Made by a program: the position numbers and the translations under genes. From contig PTEX01000150.1 in the NCBI GenBank assembly GCA_003342815.1, forward strand, positions 927,715-991,714: DNA of 64,000 nucleotides, in the 5' to 3' direction. Shown here piece by piece: positions 46,765-61,330 of the stretch (its first letter is position 1; the number at the start of each line of letters is the position of its first letter). Origin of the DNA: Eudromia elegans (taxonomy: Eukaryota > Chordata > Aves > Tinamiformes > Tinamidae). Below the pieces are notes generated by a model, which was not told the DNA's origin, ran no database searches, and saw only the letters and a program-made list of their open reading frames with translations.

Positions 46765-47315
46765 CCACGGAGCCCCCAGCCACCCTGCCCCGCGGTGGGG
46801 ACGGGCAGCACGGCACCAAAACGGGGCCCCAGGACGTGGAGCTGCCTAAGGGACGTCGGGGCTAGCGTTTCTCTGTGTGCCGCTCAGCAAGGGGAGCTGC
46901 TGCTGCTGCTTCTCCTGAGCGCGTCGGGATCCCTGCGCTGCAGATGCGACCAGCCCAGCCCACAGGACCCGCTCCCGTGTCGCTCCTGAGAGTGTCACTC
47001 TGGGAGGTGACTCCTGCATCTCTGCTGAAAGCGCCGCTTCAATGTGGCAGCCTCTGGGCCTCGTGCTGCTGCTGCTCCCTGGAATAGGCCCCGTCCCCTT
47101 CTCTGCACCCCGTGTCTTGAGGCTTCTGCGTCTCCCTGGTTGTTGGTTCCCCTGTGTGTCACCTGCCTGCCTTTGTGGGCAGTTCAACACTGTTCTCTGG
47201 AGCAAGGGAAACTTTCCCCCCCTCTGAAGGAAAAGGTTCACAGTTTAAATCACTCGGTACTTTGCCCACGATGCTTTTAGCTCAAGTTCCATTAAAGAAT
47301 TTTGTTTCCACATGC
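46765..47315 (+). other. BORCS6: BORCS6 3' UTR (inferred)
   Basis: Sequence after the stop leads to ATTAAA at 47291-47296, the first good polyadenylation signal. The GC content falls to background just beyond it, consistent with a short single-exon transcript of about 1.2 kb. Confidence 0.6.
47291..47296 (+). terminator. BORCS6: Candidate BORCS6 polyadenylation signal
   Basis: ATTAAA, the common variant signal, is followed by T-rich sequence within 15 bases. Confidence 0.55.
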
Positions 47316-50300
47316 CTTATACTTTCTATTTATTGAGGCTAGAAAAAAAAGTATCCAACTGGAGTCCTTAACCAAGAGATGTTATCAGTGTTTTTCTTCA
47401 ACCAAAACAGAAATTGTTTTGAACACTTGGTTAATGTTTCCAGGTTTCATGTTTATTTGTAGTTGACTCAGTGCCTATTTAGAATAATACTTATTTCCGC
47501 AAACAAAGGTGCAGGATAAAACTCTGCCATCTCTTAAAAGTCACTGATGTAAGAGACGGTAGGTAAGATAAAACTCAATGTATGTAGCAATGACCTCTGC
47601 TTTTTGAAAAGCATATAAAATGAGTTAAATCTACAAGTAAAATTTAAAACCAAATTCCTGATGAAGTATTTTTTGTCTGTGTAAGTGTCTGCTGTTTTCA
47701 CAGTGTAAGAGTTTACCTGGCTTCATTGTGCAATGATTCTGGGGTAAATTTTTTTTCAATTTGAAGTCCCTATTTAGTTGAGGAATGTGAGACCATGATG
47801 GCATTAAAAAGATGTGTGACTGTCATGGAGTGCGTATTTTGTGGGAATTTGCTTGTGTGACGTGAAGCTTTTGTCTGTGCATCGCTGCATGCAAGGGTTC
47901 TGTTGCTGTATCAGTAATTTTGCTGAGTTCTCTTCTAGCTGGGGTTCCCTCACAGCTCATCTTCTGTGAGGTGCCATCGAACAGTCCAGTAAGGTAACAA
48001 GGGGACGCACCCTTGTGACAAGATTTCACTGGAGAAACGAGTACTGTGGTCTTAGGTGTCTGTAATGGTGCTTTTGGGGGCATCCAGCTCCTAAAGCCCT
48101 TGGTGCAAAGGCATCTGGTAACACTGCTTAGGGATGTAACTTTGGGTTAAAAGCTGGAGAAGTTAGTGCTGGGGGCTGGTGCCACCCGGCCGGTGCCCCC
48201 TGGCTGCTCCGCGGCTCCCAGCGTGGCCCTGCCACGAGCGGCTGCGCGGGGCCTCCAGCCCGAGCTGGGGAGTCACCCCGGCCTCAGGGATTCACATCAC
48301 CAGAGCAGCTGCGGCTGTCTCAGCAGAGTGGTTTGGGCTGCGTTCCTGGGAAGCTGGAAATGGTACTGCCTGGCGTGGAGATGCAGTGGCTTCACCAAGT
48401 ACGTTTTCCTTTTGTGCGTGACAAGAGTTAAAACTGAAGCTTAATCTGGCTTAGCATGAAGTATTACTGCAGTGTACATAAAAGACCTGCACGCTAATTT
48501 GTATAGCCAGATAAGTACAACTCCACTCTATTCACCTAGCCATGGTTAAGCCCTAAAACACACGTGTTTCAGTACACAAATGGTTTCCAGCAGTATTTCG
48601 TCTGCAGTCAGGCTACCTTTAATGCTTATTCCCTGCTAAATTATCAAGTCTATAGAGGAAAAACATGACACTTTATGTTTTAAATTGTTAGTGGTCAGTC
48701 ATTGGTGAAGTATTTCACTCTTAACTGTGACTTTCTTATTTTGGGAATATCATTTGGAGGATAATTTAAACTCTGCCCCTGCAGAGAGACCCACCGATGT
48801 GACAGTGGTGGCAGTGTCAGCAGTTTCAGCTCCTGGGACAGTCGTTCCCGGCCATGGCATCACCCGTGTGACAAAAAGGGAAGGGCGGGTGGTGCTGGGG
48901 CCAGAGGGAGGTGGCGATTGCACCCCGGGGGTTTCTCACTTCCCTTTCTAAGGTTGATGCGGAGGCTCCAGTGTGTTTCAGGGCAGAGGGGGCCGAGCTG
49001 GGTGCAGAGGATCCCAGGTGCTCCTCATCCGTGCGTGCAGCTCTGCAGTGCTGCTCAGCATGTCCCTGCTGCAGCTAGTAACTCCCTTCTGATCCTAGGC
49101 CACTTTCCCGTGCATATTCTCTGCTAATTCTTAGCACTTTCCAGTGTTCAGATATTCAGCCCAAAAGCTTCCAGCTTCTCTTAGCTCCGTTTTGCTTAAT
49201 CTATCAATGGGCAGAGTAAAGCCGTGTTTGCATTTGCAAGAGCTCCGAATGTGTTTGCATGTGTTTTCTTCCTGGCATAATCACTCAGCTGTGCCCTTGC
49301 TCTTGCTTTTCTTATCTGCTGCCAAATGAACTTTCCTCATAACAAGACTGACAAGGTCAAAGAGGAAGAATAACAACACAAAGTGAAGCGCAGAACTCCA
49401 AGCAGCGCCAGCTTCGGAGTGAGCTGTGTTCCAGAAATGGCTTTCCTCTCGTGGGAACCGACACTGACTCCATTAGGAATTGCGTGTGGTTGTTCATGAT
49501 GTTTTCTGCCTTTTTTTTTTTTAATTCACGTCAGGCATCTGATTTGACTAAAAAAGCTCTCCTTTTGATGAGCGTGCGGTTGGGTCTGCTTCATTCAGGG
49601 TTTTTTCCTCCCTTCTCTTTGTGTGTGTTTTGTATTTCCTGACACTTAGCTGTTTTCAGAGCTGTGCTATTTGAAGTAGCTTTACTAAAGAAAACCTTAT
49701 ACTGTGCTTTTTTTTTTAAAGTTACCTAAAGCACGAATGGGTACCCCTGACATTGCAGCTTTATGGCACTTTTTTTCCCCCCAATGTTGCTTAATTTCAC
49801 TGGATGTTCATTATGCAAGTATGTCAACTTTTTTTTTTCCCCCCTTATTCTCAGCTGATTTGTGTGTCTTGCCACCAGGCAGATACTGAAATAAGTAACT
49901 CTTTTGGCTGGAATTTCCAGATTGATGGTCCTGCTTATTCCCATGGGCACCTTCGGGCATGCAAGGATGGAAGTGTGGTGTGGAGCTGCATTCTGGTTCA
50001 GCTTAAAATTAGCTGAACCTGAGGGCATTTTGCTTGGCATTGGAGATGCTCCTGCTCTGAAAGGGTTTCAGGTAGCGTGTCCGTAGTGCCTCTCTACAGA
50101 GCGCTGGGCTGTAAAGCTTCCCAGGGAATCCCTTTCCAGTAGGGCAGCGCCTCAGGTGCTGTAGCCAACTGTGTTAACTGGAGCTGTGAAGCCAGCCGGG
50201 TCAGGAGGGGAGCTCTCGCAGCAGGAGATACCGACATTGTAGGTTCCTGCAGTGGGGACACTGTGTGCTGGTCAGCACGGTCAAGGAGAGCCCTCAGCTC

Positions 50301-53300
50301 ACACAAGGAGAGCCCTTGGCCCGTGCTACCGTCGCAGCCGCCTTCAGAAACTCGCTTTGAGACGGGCGAAGACTCTGGCAATCACAAAGGGACCAGCTAG
50401 CATGATCTTTTGTGTGTGAATATTGGCCCCACTTCTGTCCTCCCCTTTGCTTGAGCTCTTCCAGGACACACACCTTGGTTTCTGTTTGCTGCCGGGTGTG
50501 TAAGAGGACGCTCGAGAGCGAGAGGGATGCCTGGCGTTTCTCCTTCAGGAGCCCAGCACGGTTATTGCAGCAGGTTCACAAAGCCAAGCTGGGTTGCTCG
50601 GGACGTTTGCTACACCGTCCCGGTGAGGAGGGAGAGTGTTTGTGATCATCAACCCCTGCTGCTCAGAGCTGCAAATGAGAGAGATGATCCATGGATTTGG
50701 GTCCTGAGCTTCCACTGCAGAAGTTAGGATCTGCCTGCGCTTCTCTATGGTGACAGCAGTAGAATTATGTCCTCGTCTGGTGCCAGGATGAACGATAGAG
50801 AATTGCATTTTTCAGCTTCCCTGGGATTTTGTTTCCCTCCAGCTATTCATGTACATTAAGAGCAACACATTGAAAAAAAAAAAATCTCAAACATATGCCC
50901 TAGAAAGGATGGCCAAGCGACCTTCTCCACCTGAGGATATGTGGACAGGACTGCAGTTTCTCATACGTGAACAGTTCCTGCCCACCAGGGATTGCACCCA
51001 TGAGATGTCTGTCTGCAGGAGCTTTAAATCCTGGTGGTGCCTGAGAGAACTCAAGCTTGAGAGTAATAAAAGTGGAATTTGTGTAAACATGGCTGTACTA
51101 CCACTTTGTTGAATCTTAATTTGTTTCAGAGAAAGGTGAATGTTTCTGTAGATATTTCTGCTTTCATCAGTGCGAGTTAAGGAAGAATTCCAGGACGTTG
51201 CCCAGTGCCGTGGTTCTTGTCTCAAAGTGCCTGGCTGTGGTTTTCCTTTGTTTTCTCTAAGGATAATGCTGGAAAAATTCCCAGCACTGAACTTGCCTGT
51301 AACACAAGCAGCCATGCGCAGTGTGGCTGTTCGGAAGTGTATTGTGGAGCAGAGCTTCCTCGACGAAAGATACAGGTCAATTAATGGGGAAATAAACCCC
51401 ACAAACTTGCCAATTATTTCTAATTTTATAGTGATCTAATAATCCTGGGCATCTGTGTTGTACTAGTATTATTTGACTACACTCATCAGAAAACCAAAAA
51501 ATTCCCAAGTTAAAGGTCCTGTCTCTTTTTTTTTGCAAAAGAACTAACTTTCTGTTGCCTGATATCAGGCATGACGTTTGCTGGCTGCTTCTTCCTAATG
51601 AGATTTTGCTTGTTTGTACTTGAGCTGTAGATGTTCACAGAAAATCTGACCTGAAAATAAACTCCTCTAACACGAAAGTGTCTCTTGACTTTGTTCCTCT
51701 TCCTCTTTTCGCTTCACGGGCATTTTTTTTTTACTTGGCGGATTTTTTTTTTCGTTTTGTCAGGCTGGGACTTTCCCGCGAGGTTTCCAGAGCTGGGAGA
51801 GGGGAGTTTTGCCCTTCTGAGCAACGCTGGGAATTTCCATTTTCCAAAGCTTCCTGCATGTACGTTACAATTGATGAGCTGTATCTAGTTTGTTTTTCTT
51901 TTCCTCCTCCAAGAAAGAGTTTCGCTGCTGCAAGCTTTTTATCTGCTCTCCTGCCCGAGGTCATGAGCTCTCTTGCGCCTGCTGATAGCGAGTGGAGATG
52001 TATTAGCCTGCCCTGCCTCTGGCGCTCTGCTGGGCTATCAGTTGTGTCTCACGTCCCCTTAGCTACCTGTTTCTCAGCATTATCATTTCATCCCACTTAT
52101 ATTTTGTCTTTACTTGCATTTTTGTTTTTACTTCAGGCATGTTTTCATAGTGCCGAGGAGGAGAAGCTTCCTGATTCACTTTACCCCATGCCCTCTTTCG
52201 GGGACCTGTGCTGCCTTTCTTGCACACTCAAGTTCAAAACACTCATCAGCTCCCACTGTCTCCTCGGCCCACCTCTCCAGTGACCTCCCTGGAGCTGGGT
52301 GGTCTTAAATATTTCTGACCTATTTTAATAATTGGCAAAGAGAAATGCAACTGAAACTGAGCAAGCTGCCTGTACAGTCATGCCGGCAGGACTGGGTGCT
52401 GCACCGTACCCCCTAACAAACGGGGCAATCCATCAGCTGCTGCTGACACTCGCCCGTGAAAGCTGGGCTGTGCAATGCCAAACGCCACTCGACGTGGCAG
52501 GTGATGCAATATTTTTGAAACACATGCAAGTCCCCAAAGCAAACTATGTTGTTTTTTTCTTTGAAGCATAGGTAGACAGAGTAAATATTAGAGCAAGATT
52601 GTTAAATAGAATCCTGCTCGCTCTACCTTATTTTTGGCAATGGCTTTAATAAAAGCTGCTTATATTTGTGTGGAAGTTAGAGCCTTAAGAGGATGTGTTT
52701 TATTTATTAATTGAAGAAACAACAAACAAACTTGGAAATGAACCATGGTTAAAAAGAAATAATAAAAACGAGCCGATTATGAGCATAGGATATACCATAT
52801 CAGATCCTCTCATTTGTTCAACAAAACGTGAATTTCTGTATTTCATTAAGGGAAATGATTTCCTTTATGACAAGGTTATTTCTTTCCTTACTGTCAGTGA
52901 TACATGGCCAATGTACAAAGCGAAATTCAAGTCATAAGCAACAGGCTAGTTTGACGTAAGCTTTATAATTACACCAACTAGGCAGATCTTAGTGTGGATA
53001 ATGTCTTCATTAAAACACCTATGAAGAACAATTATAAAATTTCAACCCAAGGTCTGTTTCTTACACTTCAATTGAACCTTAAGCAAGTGAAGTAACTGAT
53101 CCGTACATTGTGTGAAGCACGAGTGACGGAATGCATTTCCTTTATGTGCTGATACAAACCAGCAGTGAAATTGTGCAACCTGTTGACGACGAAAAGAGTT
53201 TACGCAGCCCTGGAGAAATTCCTGGTTGCAGTATTCAATCATCAGCACTTATGGTTGGGAAATCAAGTGCACACGGTCTTTGGCCTTGGTTATTTGAGCT

Positions 53301-54214
53301 GTGTTTTGACTCAGGGACAAATACTTTGCCCCAGCAATACTGTTATATTTAGCTAACAGACAAAACAAAGCAGGGTCAAAATAGCGTTTGTTTCTCTGAA
53401 GTGGGTTAAATGATGTGAATCATATATTCTGCTGGCAGTGATTCGCAGAACACTCTGGGAATAAAAGTTTGTAGGTCGGACATTAGAAACCAACTTCTTA
53501 CTACCCAATGGACCTTCACTGGAGTAACTTGTCACTGCTGCCTGCTCCATAGCATCACTCTCGTATTACGTGTCGCCGGCAGCTGACACATCAGCAGAGA
53601 GATGATGCAAACACGGGAAAGTCCTAAAAAAGGCTTCTCCTTTTCAGGTATTAAGGATGTTTCCGTCTCACAGCTTTTCATTTCTTATTAGTTCTCTTGT
53701 GGCGTGCCACAACTTTCTGCTCGCGAGGGCCCCTCTGCCTGGTGGTAGTGGAACCATCCTTTGCACCCCATGCTTCTGAAAAGAGCCATTGCACCTTTCC
53801 TATCCGTACCTGTAGTTGTGCTGCCCAGAGGTAAAAGAAAACAAACACGAGCTGCATGGTGGCAGCGGGTGCTGGTACCAGGTGTGGGTAGATCAGGAAC
53901 CCCCACGAAGGCAGCCGCGCTCTCCTGACTCCCATCTGCCCCCAGGCTGCCCTGGCCTTCATACAAGATCTTAATCTCTGTCTTCTCCACATGGGAAAAT
54001 CTAAAAGATATAACCATAAAAATCCTACTGAAGAATGAGACATACACAGGTCTTATATATGTATCATAAGCTTTCTTACACTGGAATAATGTGTATTTTT
54101 ACGAGATAAGTTGCACGCTTCAGGCTGACCCGAATCTCCTTAACATTCATGGTTGACGATGAATCTAAAGACAACTAAGCCCATGTTTTGACCTTTGGTG
54201 CCTAAACAGTCCCT

Positions 54215-54640
54215 CTCCTGCACTGGCCCTGCCTGCCTGTGCCTGCACCGCTCTCCCCCGCGCTCACGCGCTCACTCCACGCGGCCCCGAGCGCCGCCAA
54301 CCTCGGCCGCTCGCTGGAGCTTCAGCTGCTGAGCGGGAAGGAAGGAGGGTTGTCCAGCAAGAGCCACGTCCTCTGGGCACCTGATACCAGCTACAGTGTG
54401 GATGAGAGCAGGAATACAACCAAGTGGGTTTTGACCCAGGGTAAACTGCCTCTTTTCTCCCGATTTTACTCCCTTTGCAGCAATTAACTTTTTATCTGAG
54501 AACTAAATAGTCAAGGGTAACAGATTTCCTATTGTAAAACCAGGGCTGTGTGCATGCTGTTCATACTCACTTGAGAATCACTCTAGACCTGCTTCATTGT
54601 CAGTAACTTGTGCTTAATAAAGCATTTTCCTTCAGTTTAT
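54215..54640 (+). other. Possible terminal exon of an unannotated transcript
   Basis: A GC-rich patch starts after an acceptor-like CCTAAACAG and has an open frame at 54239-54487 (82 codons, no known family). AATAAA at 54616-54621 with a T-rich tract follows. It could be a non-coding RNA end or chance. Confidence 0.2.
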
Positions 54641-56763
54641 GACTCTTTGCTGATGTGTGCAAACATCTGCTGGCACGCTTTTCTAATTCTCCTCGACAGT
54701 GAGTATGTAGGGCTGGATTCACACGGTTCTTTGAATCCAAAAAAAATCTTTCACTTGACTTTACAAAGCTTAGAAAGTGTACCATTGTGAGTCTGCTCCA
54801 AAACATGTAATTATAGTCAATACAAACCAAAACTCATTTTAGCGGATCTAACTCCCAGTGTGTGGCAGGATATATGGAGGCTTTTCATAAATGTAATTTT
54901 TAAATAGCTATTTCTGGAGAGCAGAGGTAGACAAGGGAATTCACAAAATGACTGGTGAAGAAGAGTTAAGATTTTCCAGCCTGGACTGTTTCAGTATAAA
55001 GGTTGTTAGCCAAAGGCAGAAACTTAAAACACTCAGTGTAGCGTGAACCTCAGACATCAGGGAAATTTATTTCAGACAAGTGCAGAATCATCCTCATACC
55101 TCCTTGTCATGGACCTTAATGTCTCCGCGTAACTCCCTAGAGGTCCATCTGGACAACAGGTTTCTTACCCACACCAAGCAGAGGTTCGAGTACCAGGACA
55201 GTAGATTTGCCTGCGCCAGTCTGTGCTAATCTAGCTGCAGCAGGTATAACCATCTGAGGAAAGAGGTGGCATGGACTTTAGCTGTACGAGCAACAGCAAA
55301 CTGTGGGTTACAGGTTCTCTGTGGCCAAGTCCTTTCTGTTGTGCCCATCACACGTTGTTACTGGGTTATGAATCCAAAAGAGTAGTGAGAATGTGAAGAG
55401 AGCCTTTTCCTTAGGAATGTCTATGGAACTCCAGATATATGGTTTTGGGTTTTTTTTTTTTTTTTTTAAAGGGTCCTTTCTCTAAGGAATGCCCAGATAG
55501 GTGAATTTACAACTTGTGCAATGTCATTGTCTAGACCGATGGTCACCAACTTATTTTCAAGCTTCTCAGGTTAAATGATGCTGTAGATATAAGGATGCAT
55601 GTGAAATTAAGCCTAAGAGTATAGACCTGGTACTGTAAGAAGCACGGGAGAGGATATGCCTCTAGTCACAGACTTGGTTTCAAATGAGTTTTTCCTGGAA
55701 AGAGTAGTACATCATCTTGCAAACACATTCCACAACGCATAATGACAGATATCAAAACTAACCTCCCACAACCACAAGGGCAACATTTAAACATCCGATT
55801 TTCTCTATATATTGCAAACACACATTTTGCCTTAATTTAATTGGTATACAATATAAATATGTAATCAGATTTGATAAAAGAGCCTGCATAGCTATGAGGC
55901 TGATGACACCACTGTGCTCAGTATTTCTTTACTCTGCCTTTGGCCAGTTTGTAGGGGCATTTTCAAGAGTGTAAGCAATTCAAGAGAGTGTGGTCTTCCT
56001 TTATATTTGTATAGTAGTGCATACTTTATCTAATACTGGCATCTAAATAAAAATAGGTTTATATATACTGGTATTATAGCTCATACAGGTATTATTCTTC
56101 ACAGGCTTTATATCACAGATATCCATAAGCTCAAAATTACAATGCAGGAAGAAAGTCAGATAGAGTATCTTACCTTTGGGCAATATTCTTTACTTTGTAT
56201 GGCATATTGCATGAGAAGCAGATTTTTTTCATTGCTGAGATAGCAAATCAGAGTTTTGTATTCATGTAGCAGATGATCTGTAGGTCGAAACGTGCTCTCT
56301 TGGGTATCTCAGGCGGTAGGGAGCAGTAGCCCACCAGCAGTTACTGACTGCTCTGGAGTCTGCTTCTTACACTGAGCAGGGGCTCAGTTCCTCTGCTGCT
56401 TTTAACCGGAGCCTCCATTCAGGAGAAGAATTTTACCAAGGTTTCCATATGCAGACAATATAGCCACTAGTAAGTTAGCAGCAGAACACTGTTTGATGTG
56501 ATGAAGTCAAGACACACAGGAGCTGAAAGACTGAGTCCTGGTCTCCATGCATAAAAACCAGGTCAGATGATAAATTTTAAGTTGGCTGATTACTTTATCC
56601 ATACTCTAACTGCTGTGTTACCAATATTTTTAATTAATCCAGTGTTTAATTCCAAACACTGGATGATATATAGTTGAATTGTACACCAGCACTTTCTGCC
56701 CTCTGCAACTGTGTGTGCACACAGACATGCATCTTTCCAATGCTTTCCTAGACAGATCTGTTC

Positions 56764-56960
56764 ACAGCATCACAGAAGGGCTGAGGTCAGCAGGGACCTC
56801 TAGAGATCATCTAGTCCAACCCCCCTGCTCCAGCAGGGACCCCTAGAGCACGGGGCACAGGGTGGCATCCAGGGGGTTTGGAAGATCTCTAGAGAAGGAG
56901 ACTCCACAACCTCTCTGGGAATTAATCTCTCTGGGAACGAATTCACTGTTAAGCGACTCA
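56764..56960 (-). mobile_element. CR1 LINE 3' fragment
   Basis: The blocks GGACCTCTAGAGATCATCTA, GTCCAACCCCCCTGCTCCAG, CACAGGGTGGCATCCAG and GGAGACTCCACAACCTCTCT are the reverse complement of the CR1 3' region. The subfamily looks close to the copy at 2902-3459. It carries a short internal duplication of the TCTCTGGGAA motif near 56915-56935. Confidence 0.88.
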
Positions 56961-58562
56961 CCTGCTGCCGCTGCTCATTAGAGCTGCAGCTGTTAATGTC
57001 TCCTGTGCTGGAGAGGGTTTTGCGTCCCATCATTGCAATGTGCATGCAGTTGAAGTTGCAGTCTGACAGCCCAGCCCTGACACTAGAGCACCCTGCACCC
57101 AGGGCAGGGATCTGTATTTAAAGTGGTTCCACTGAGGGCTTGTTGTGTGAACCCTGCTGGTAAGGAGCGTTACTCACTGAACTGCTGCTTTGACACCTTG
57201 AGGGCCTGAGCTGAACATGCCTCCCAGAGTGAAACTCTGAAAGAATCAAAGACAATTCACACTTTAAATAAAGACTTGAAAGTGAGCAACTTGTATTTAT
57301 TATTCTGTTGGTTTTACCATTTGTGTAGAAAAGAGGGCATAGGCTACATTCTACTATATATCTGGGGTCTTTTTTGTTGTTGTTGAAATTTCTATTAATA
57401 TCTGTATTAGACCTATTTGGCACCAGGAACAACTCTGGTAGTTGACCTTGCTATTTTCATGTTTCCTGTTTACTTTGGATAGCAAAAGTAGCTGCACTCA
57501 GGCTTACATAAGCTTAAGTCTTTAAGGTCCCAGTGCCCCCTAATGTCCTGAGGAGGAAAGACTGGTTCTGTTTACTGCAATTTTTCCTCAAATGCCATTT
57601 TATTTTTTCAAAAATACCAGAGCATTTAAAAGTTTGTTTGGACTTCCCTTTTTGGTACTGTATACACATAAGGAACAAAACACAACTTTTGAAGGCTGTT
57701 TTTCATTTTCAAACATGGAAAATTTTACTTGTTTCAGAAGCAAGGTTCTTAATTATTTGTTGATGCTAAATAAGCAGGCATGAATTAAAAACGGTGAGCT
57801 CTTAGCATTTTCTTTTGATTTTTCTAAGAGTCAGTGCTTGTTCAACATTTTTAAATGCAGAAGCCTACATATGTATTAGAGAGCAAAATCACAAGTGGCC
57901 ATTACTTGATCTTCAATTAAATCTAAAAGTGTATTTACACTGTACTTCACGTTTTTGCTTCTGATGCTGTTAGAATTTGAGTACTACTAGCACAAAGTAC
58001 ACTAGTACTACGAAGCTATCAGTGAAATGCATATATTTATTCAGAACTAAATAGTGCTAACCCCTCCCCACAAAAGCTCTATATATGCTGTATGAAGTAA
58101 CATTGTCAAATTAACCTGAACATACAAATGAGTAACACACTGTTGAAATAATAATGAAATAATAATCAGGCAATGAATTAATTGAATTGATTGAATTGCT
58201 AAATAAAAATATTTTTAATAAAAATATATTAAAAACATAGCTTCTTTTACAATTACTTTCACTTAAATCCATTGTAGTTTCAGTTTAGCAAGTAATTCGT
58301 TTCTGTTTTGTTTTTTAACAGCATTTGTTTGTTAGAGAGAAATGCTTATTTCAAGGAACATCCTGAGGGATACTTTTACTTTCATATTGCATTCAATATT
58401 TCTTTTGAATACCTAGAAAATACTAAACCAGAACAGTAAGAGACTTGCTGACCTATATTTGTACAGAAGAAAGGCACATTACATGCTCTTCCTTCAGGCA
58501 AAATGCCTGTTTGTTCCCCCTTTGAAAAAGTGAGATGGCTGATGCACTTAAATTAGTTATTT

Positions 58563-58625
58563 ATCATATTCATATGTTCATATTCATATCATATTCATAT
58601 GTTATAAGTTCATATATATATAAAA
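58563..58625. repeat. CATATT / AT-rich simple repeat
   Basis: Several irregular copies of TTCATATTCATAT and an ATATATATA run. Confidence 0.8.
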
Positions 58626-61084
58626 GTTCTTAATCAACAATAATTTGTGTAAAAGAGTAAGAGAAAAATATGTATCTTTTTTACTTTTAAGCCAAGGGAG
58701 AACACAAACTCAGCCCTCAACAAACAAGGCAACTGAATAGAAATAATAAAGGATGAACTTCATCTTGGGAAAAAGATTTTTGCCACAAGAGGGATTTAAT
58801 ATGGCAACTGGATGCCATGATGAGCATATATGCATGAGAATGCCTCTAGGCAAAACAGAATTGCCATGCATAAAAGAGCTAGGATAATGTTATTTCATAG
58901 ACTGCTAAAATGGGTTTCATGCCTGCAAATGCAGCGAATTGCTTAAAGCAGAAGCTGTGCCTCACTATATGTATACAGAGGGACCTCTATTCCTGAACCA
59001 TTTTTGATAATAACTGATTTAACTAAAAAGATAATCACTTGCAATTAATTAATATTAAAAACTGTGGTGCCAAGTGAAAAAAATAGTTAAAAAGATTATA
59101 ACAGTGCCATGTTAGGGAATAGCCAGGTATCATTAGTGGTCTTAATCCTTAAGAGTTTCCCACACTCTTGGATGAATTTGTCTCAGTCACCATCTTCCTG
59201 TTCTAGACTGGCTGGCACAGCAGATCCTCCACACAGCCTTCATGGTCTGCGTGGGATCAAGCCGAGAAAAGGAGACCAGAAAAAATACCTAGAGCTAATG
59301 AGCAGCCACCCAGGAGGCACACTAGAAGAGTCTTCCATTGCCTGTGGAAAATACCGCTGCTTTCTCAAAGCAATTCCCGAAACAACAGCTAGACCCACCC
59401 ACGTTTTTGCTGTTCAAACAAGGGATGCACAGACTGAAAAAAGTCATGTGAAGGCTCCAGCAACTCAGTGCCCTCTGCTGATACGACGGAAAAAAACAGC
59501 AATGTTAAATCTGAACATGACATAGCCAAGGAAGAAAGTGTTAATTCACAAACAGTATCTGATGTAACATAGAAACCTGTTTGTGAAGAGCTTCAAAATG
59601 CCTATTATGGCAAAGGCTAACATGAACTACCCGTGCAGGATATGTATTAACCTACCAGGAGCTGTAAATAACCAAGCTTTGCAGGTCAGAAGGAACATCT
59701 CATTACAGCAGCACCACAGCAGTTCAAAAAGTAAACAGAATCACTTGAAATCTGGGTTGAATCTGTGGGAGGCAACATTTTACCAGAAGTGTGAACCCTC
59801 TACTACTCTGCTAGAGAGAGCTTTGGGCTGCAAAATTCCCGAAGGAATATATGGAAAAAAATAATTCCAGTAACAGGGATTATTCTGTGTCCTGTTTTCC
59901 ACGTCTTAAGCTGTAATTGTGGCATACTCACCATTAAAACCTGGATAAAACCCACAATTCCCACATAGCTATCAAATGACCAGTCACCTTGCCAAACAGC
60001 AGTCATGGTGAAAAGAAAAACCCAGCAGCCTTCTCCCACTCCAAGAAATGCCTTACTCACTGTCCAGACTAAATGAGACACCCCGGCTCAAACTGTCATG
60101 CAGTTTTTGGCACTTGATGTGGAGCAAGAAGGTACGTGGCAAATGGCACCGATGCCACGACTCTGGAGAGCCTCCCGTGCGACTGAAGGTGCTCGGCTGC
60201 TGCTGCCACATCAGAAAGACTTTCTAAAACTCTGCTCAGCCAACCCCAGGGCCACCAAAAGGCTAAAGCCGATGGCGGCTTAGGCTCATTTTGGCTGTAA
60301 GCCTCATTTTATCTCTGTAGCTTAGACTAAAACCTTCAAATACTGTATTTGCCTTTACGATTGCTAAATAAAGAGCAGATGTATGTATATTCCCAATTTA
60401 ACTATACATCTTTATGTGAAAATATTCTTGCTTTCCCTTTTTAGCTCTTCATATTGGTTTTAAAATCATGACAGTTTTAAAATTAGATGGTAAGGACAGA
60501 GATGAGTATTATTCAGTGAGGGTACTAGACACCACAGCATATTTTTATACTGGTTTTCACCTCTGTGAAGGGTTTCATTCCTCGTTTTGCCCTGACCTCA
60601 CGGTACCTTCCTCCTAATCCTACTGAAAGCAGAAACAGAGCCACCTGTGGCGCTTCCTTCCCTCCTGCTCTTTCTGAACGCAATGACTTCTTTCATTTAA
60701 GTTTCATCTTCTCCAGATGGTCTCTTGCACCACCTGGTGTCTGACTGCTGCTGGTTCTATTAAGGAAAAGTTAGTGCAACGTGTATGACATGTGCAAACA
60801 GCGCAACAGCAAACACAGCCGCTGCATCGCAAAGATTGTCAGAAATTCTGGGCAGATCAAATTATTTCAGTCCCTTTGGTGTGTTCTCCCATACATAAGG
60901 CCCTCTCATTGCACCTGAGCACAGAGGGGCAGTCAGTTCTGTAAGCCGTGGCATTTACCAGCTCTTAAAAGGAGCTTGTCTGTCTCATAGGAAAGCAGAA
61001 AATCCAGACAGAGCAGTATTGAAATGTACTTACATAAACAAGTAACTGGGAAGTAAACTGAAAAAATGAGAACTAAGTTCTAGG

Positions 61085-61330
61085 AACTTGCCTCGTCCCC
61101 CTCAAACCTGCGCAAGGTTTTCGCCTCCTCTGCCGCGTCCTTCCCTGCTGCGCTACACGGCCGGTTCCGCAGCCGCGCCGGGGCCCTGCCGGCCGGTTCC
61201 GCGGCCCTGCCGGTTTCCGCCTGCCGCATCCTCCGCCAGGCCCTGCCAGGCGGCATTCCCCCAGCCCCGGGAAGCGCCATCCCTGCGTACGTGGCTCCGT
61301 CCACCTCTTGCCTCTCTGCCCACCCTCTGG
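61085..61330. promoter_or_regulatory. Small CpG-rich block upstream of RNGTT
   Basis: This CpG-rich segment lies 360 bp before the RNGTT start and is separated from the main island by AT-rich sequence. It contains imperfect repeats of GCCGGTTCCGC near 61161-61215. It may be an outlying part of the RNGTT promoter or the start of an antisense transcript. Confidence 0.4.

Larger units (their letters stand above)
47316..61084. other. Gene-poor interval between BORCS6 and RNGTT
   Basis: 13.8 kb without a gene I can support. It holds a CR1 fragment (56764-56960), a GC-rich patch with a possible terminal exon at 54.2-54.6 kb and an AT-rich repeat near 58.57 kb. Open frames such as 59109-59525 (138 codons) resemble no family I know. 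Confidence 0.6.

Noticed and set aside
59109-59525. 138-codon open frame before RNGTT
   Set aside because: No recognised motif, no CpG island and no clear splice or polyadenylation context. Chance frames of this size are possible in 64 kb.
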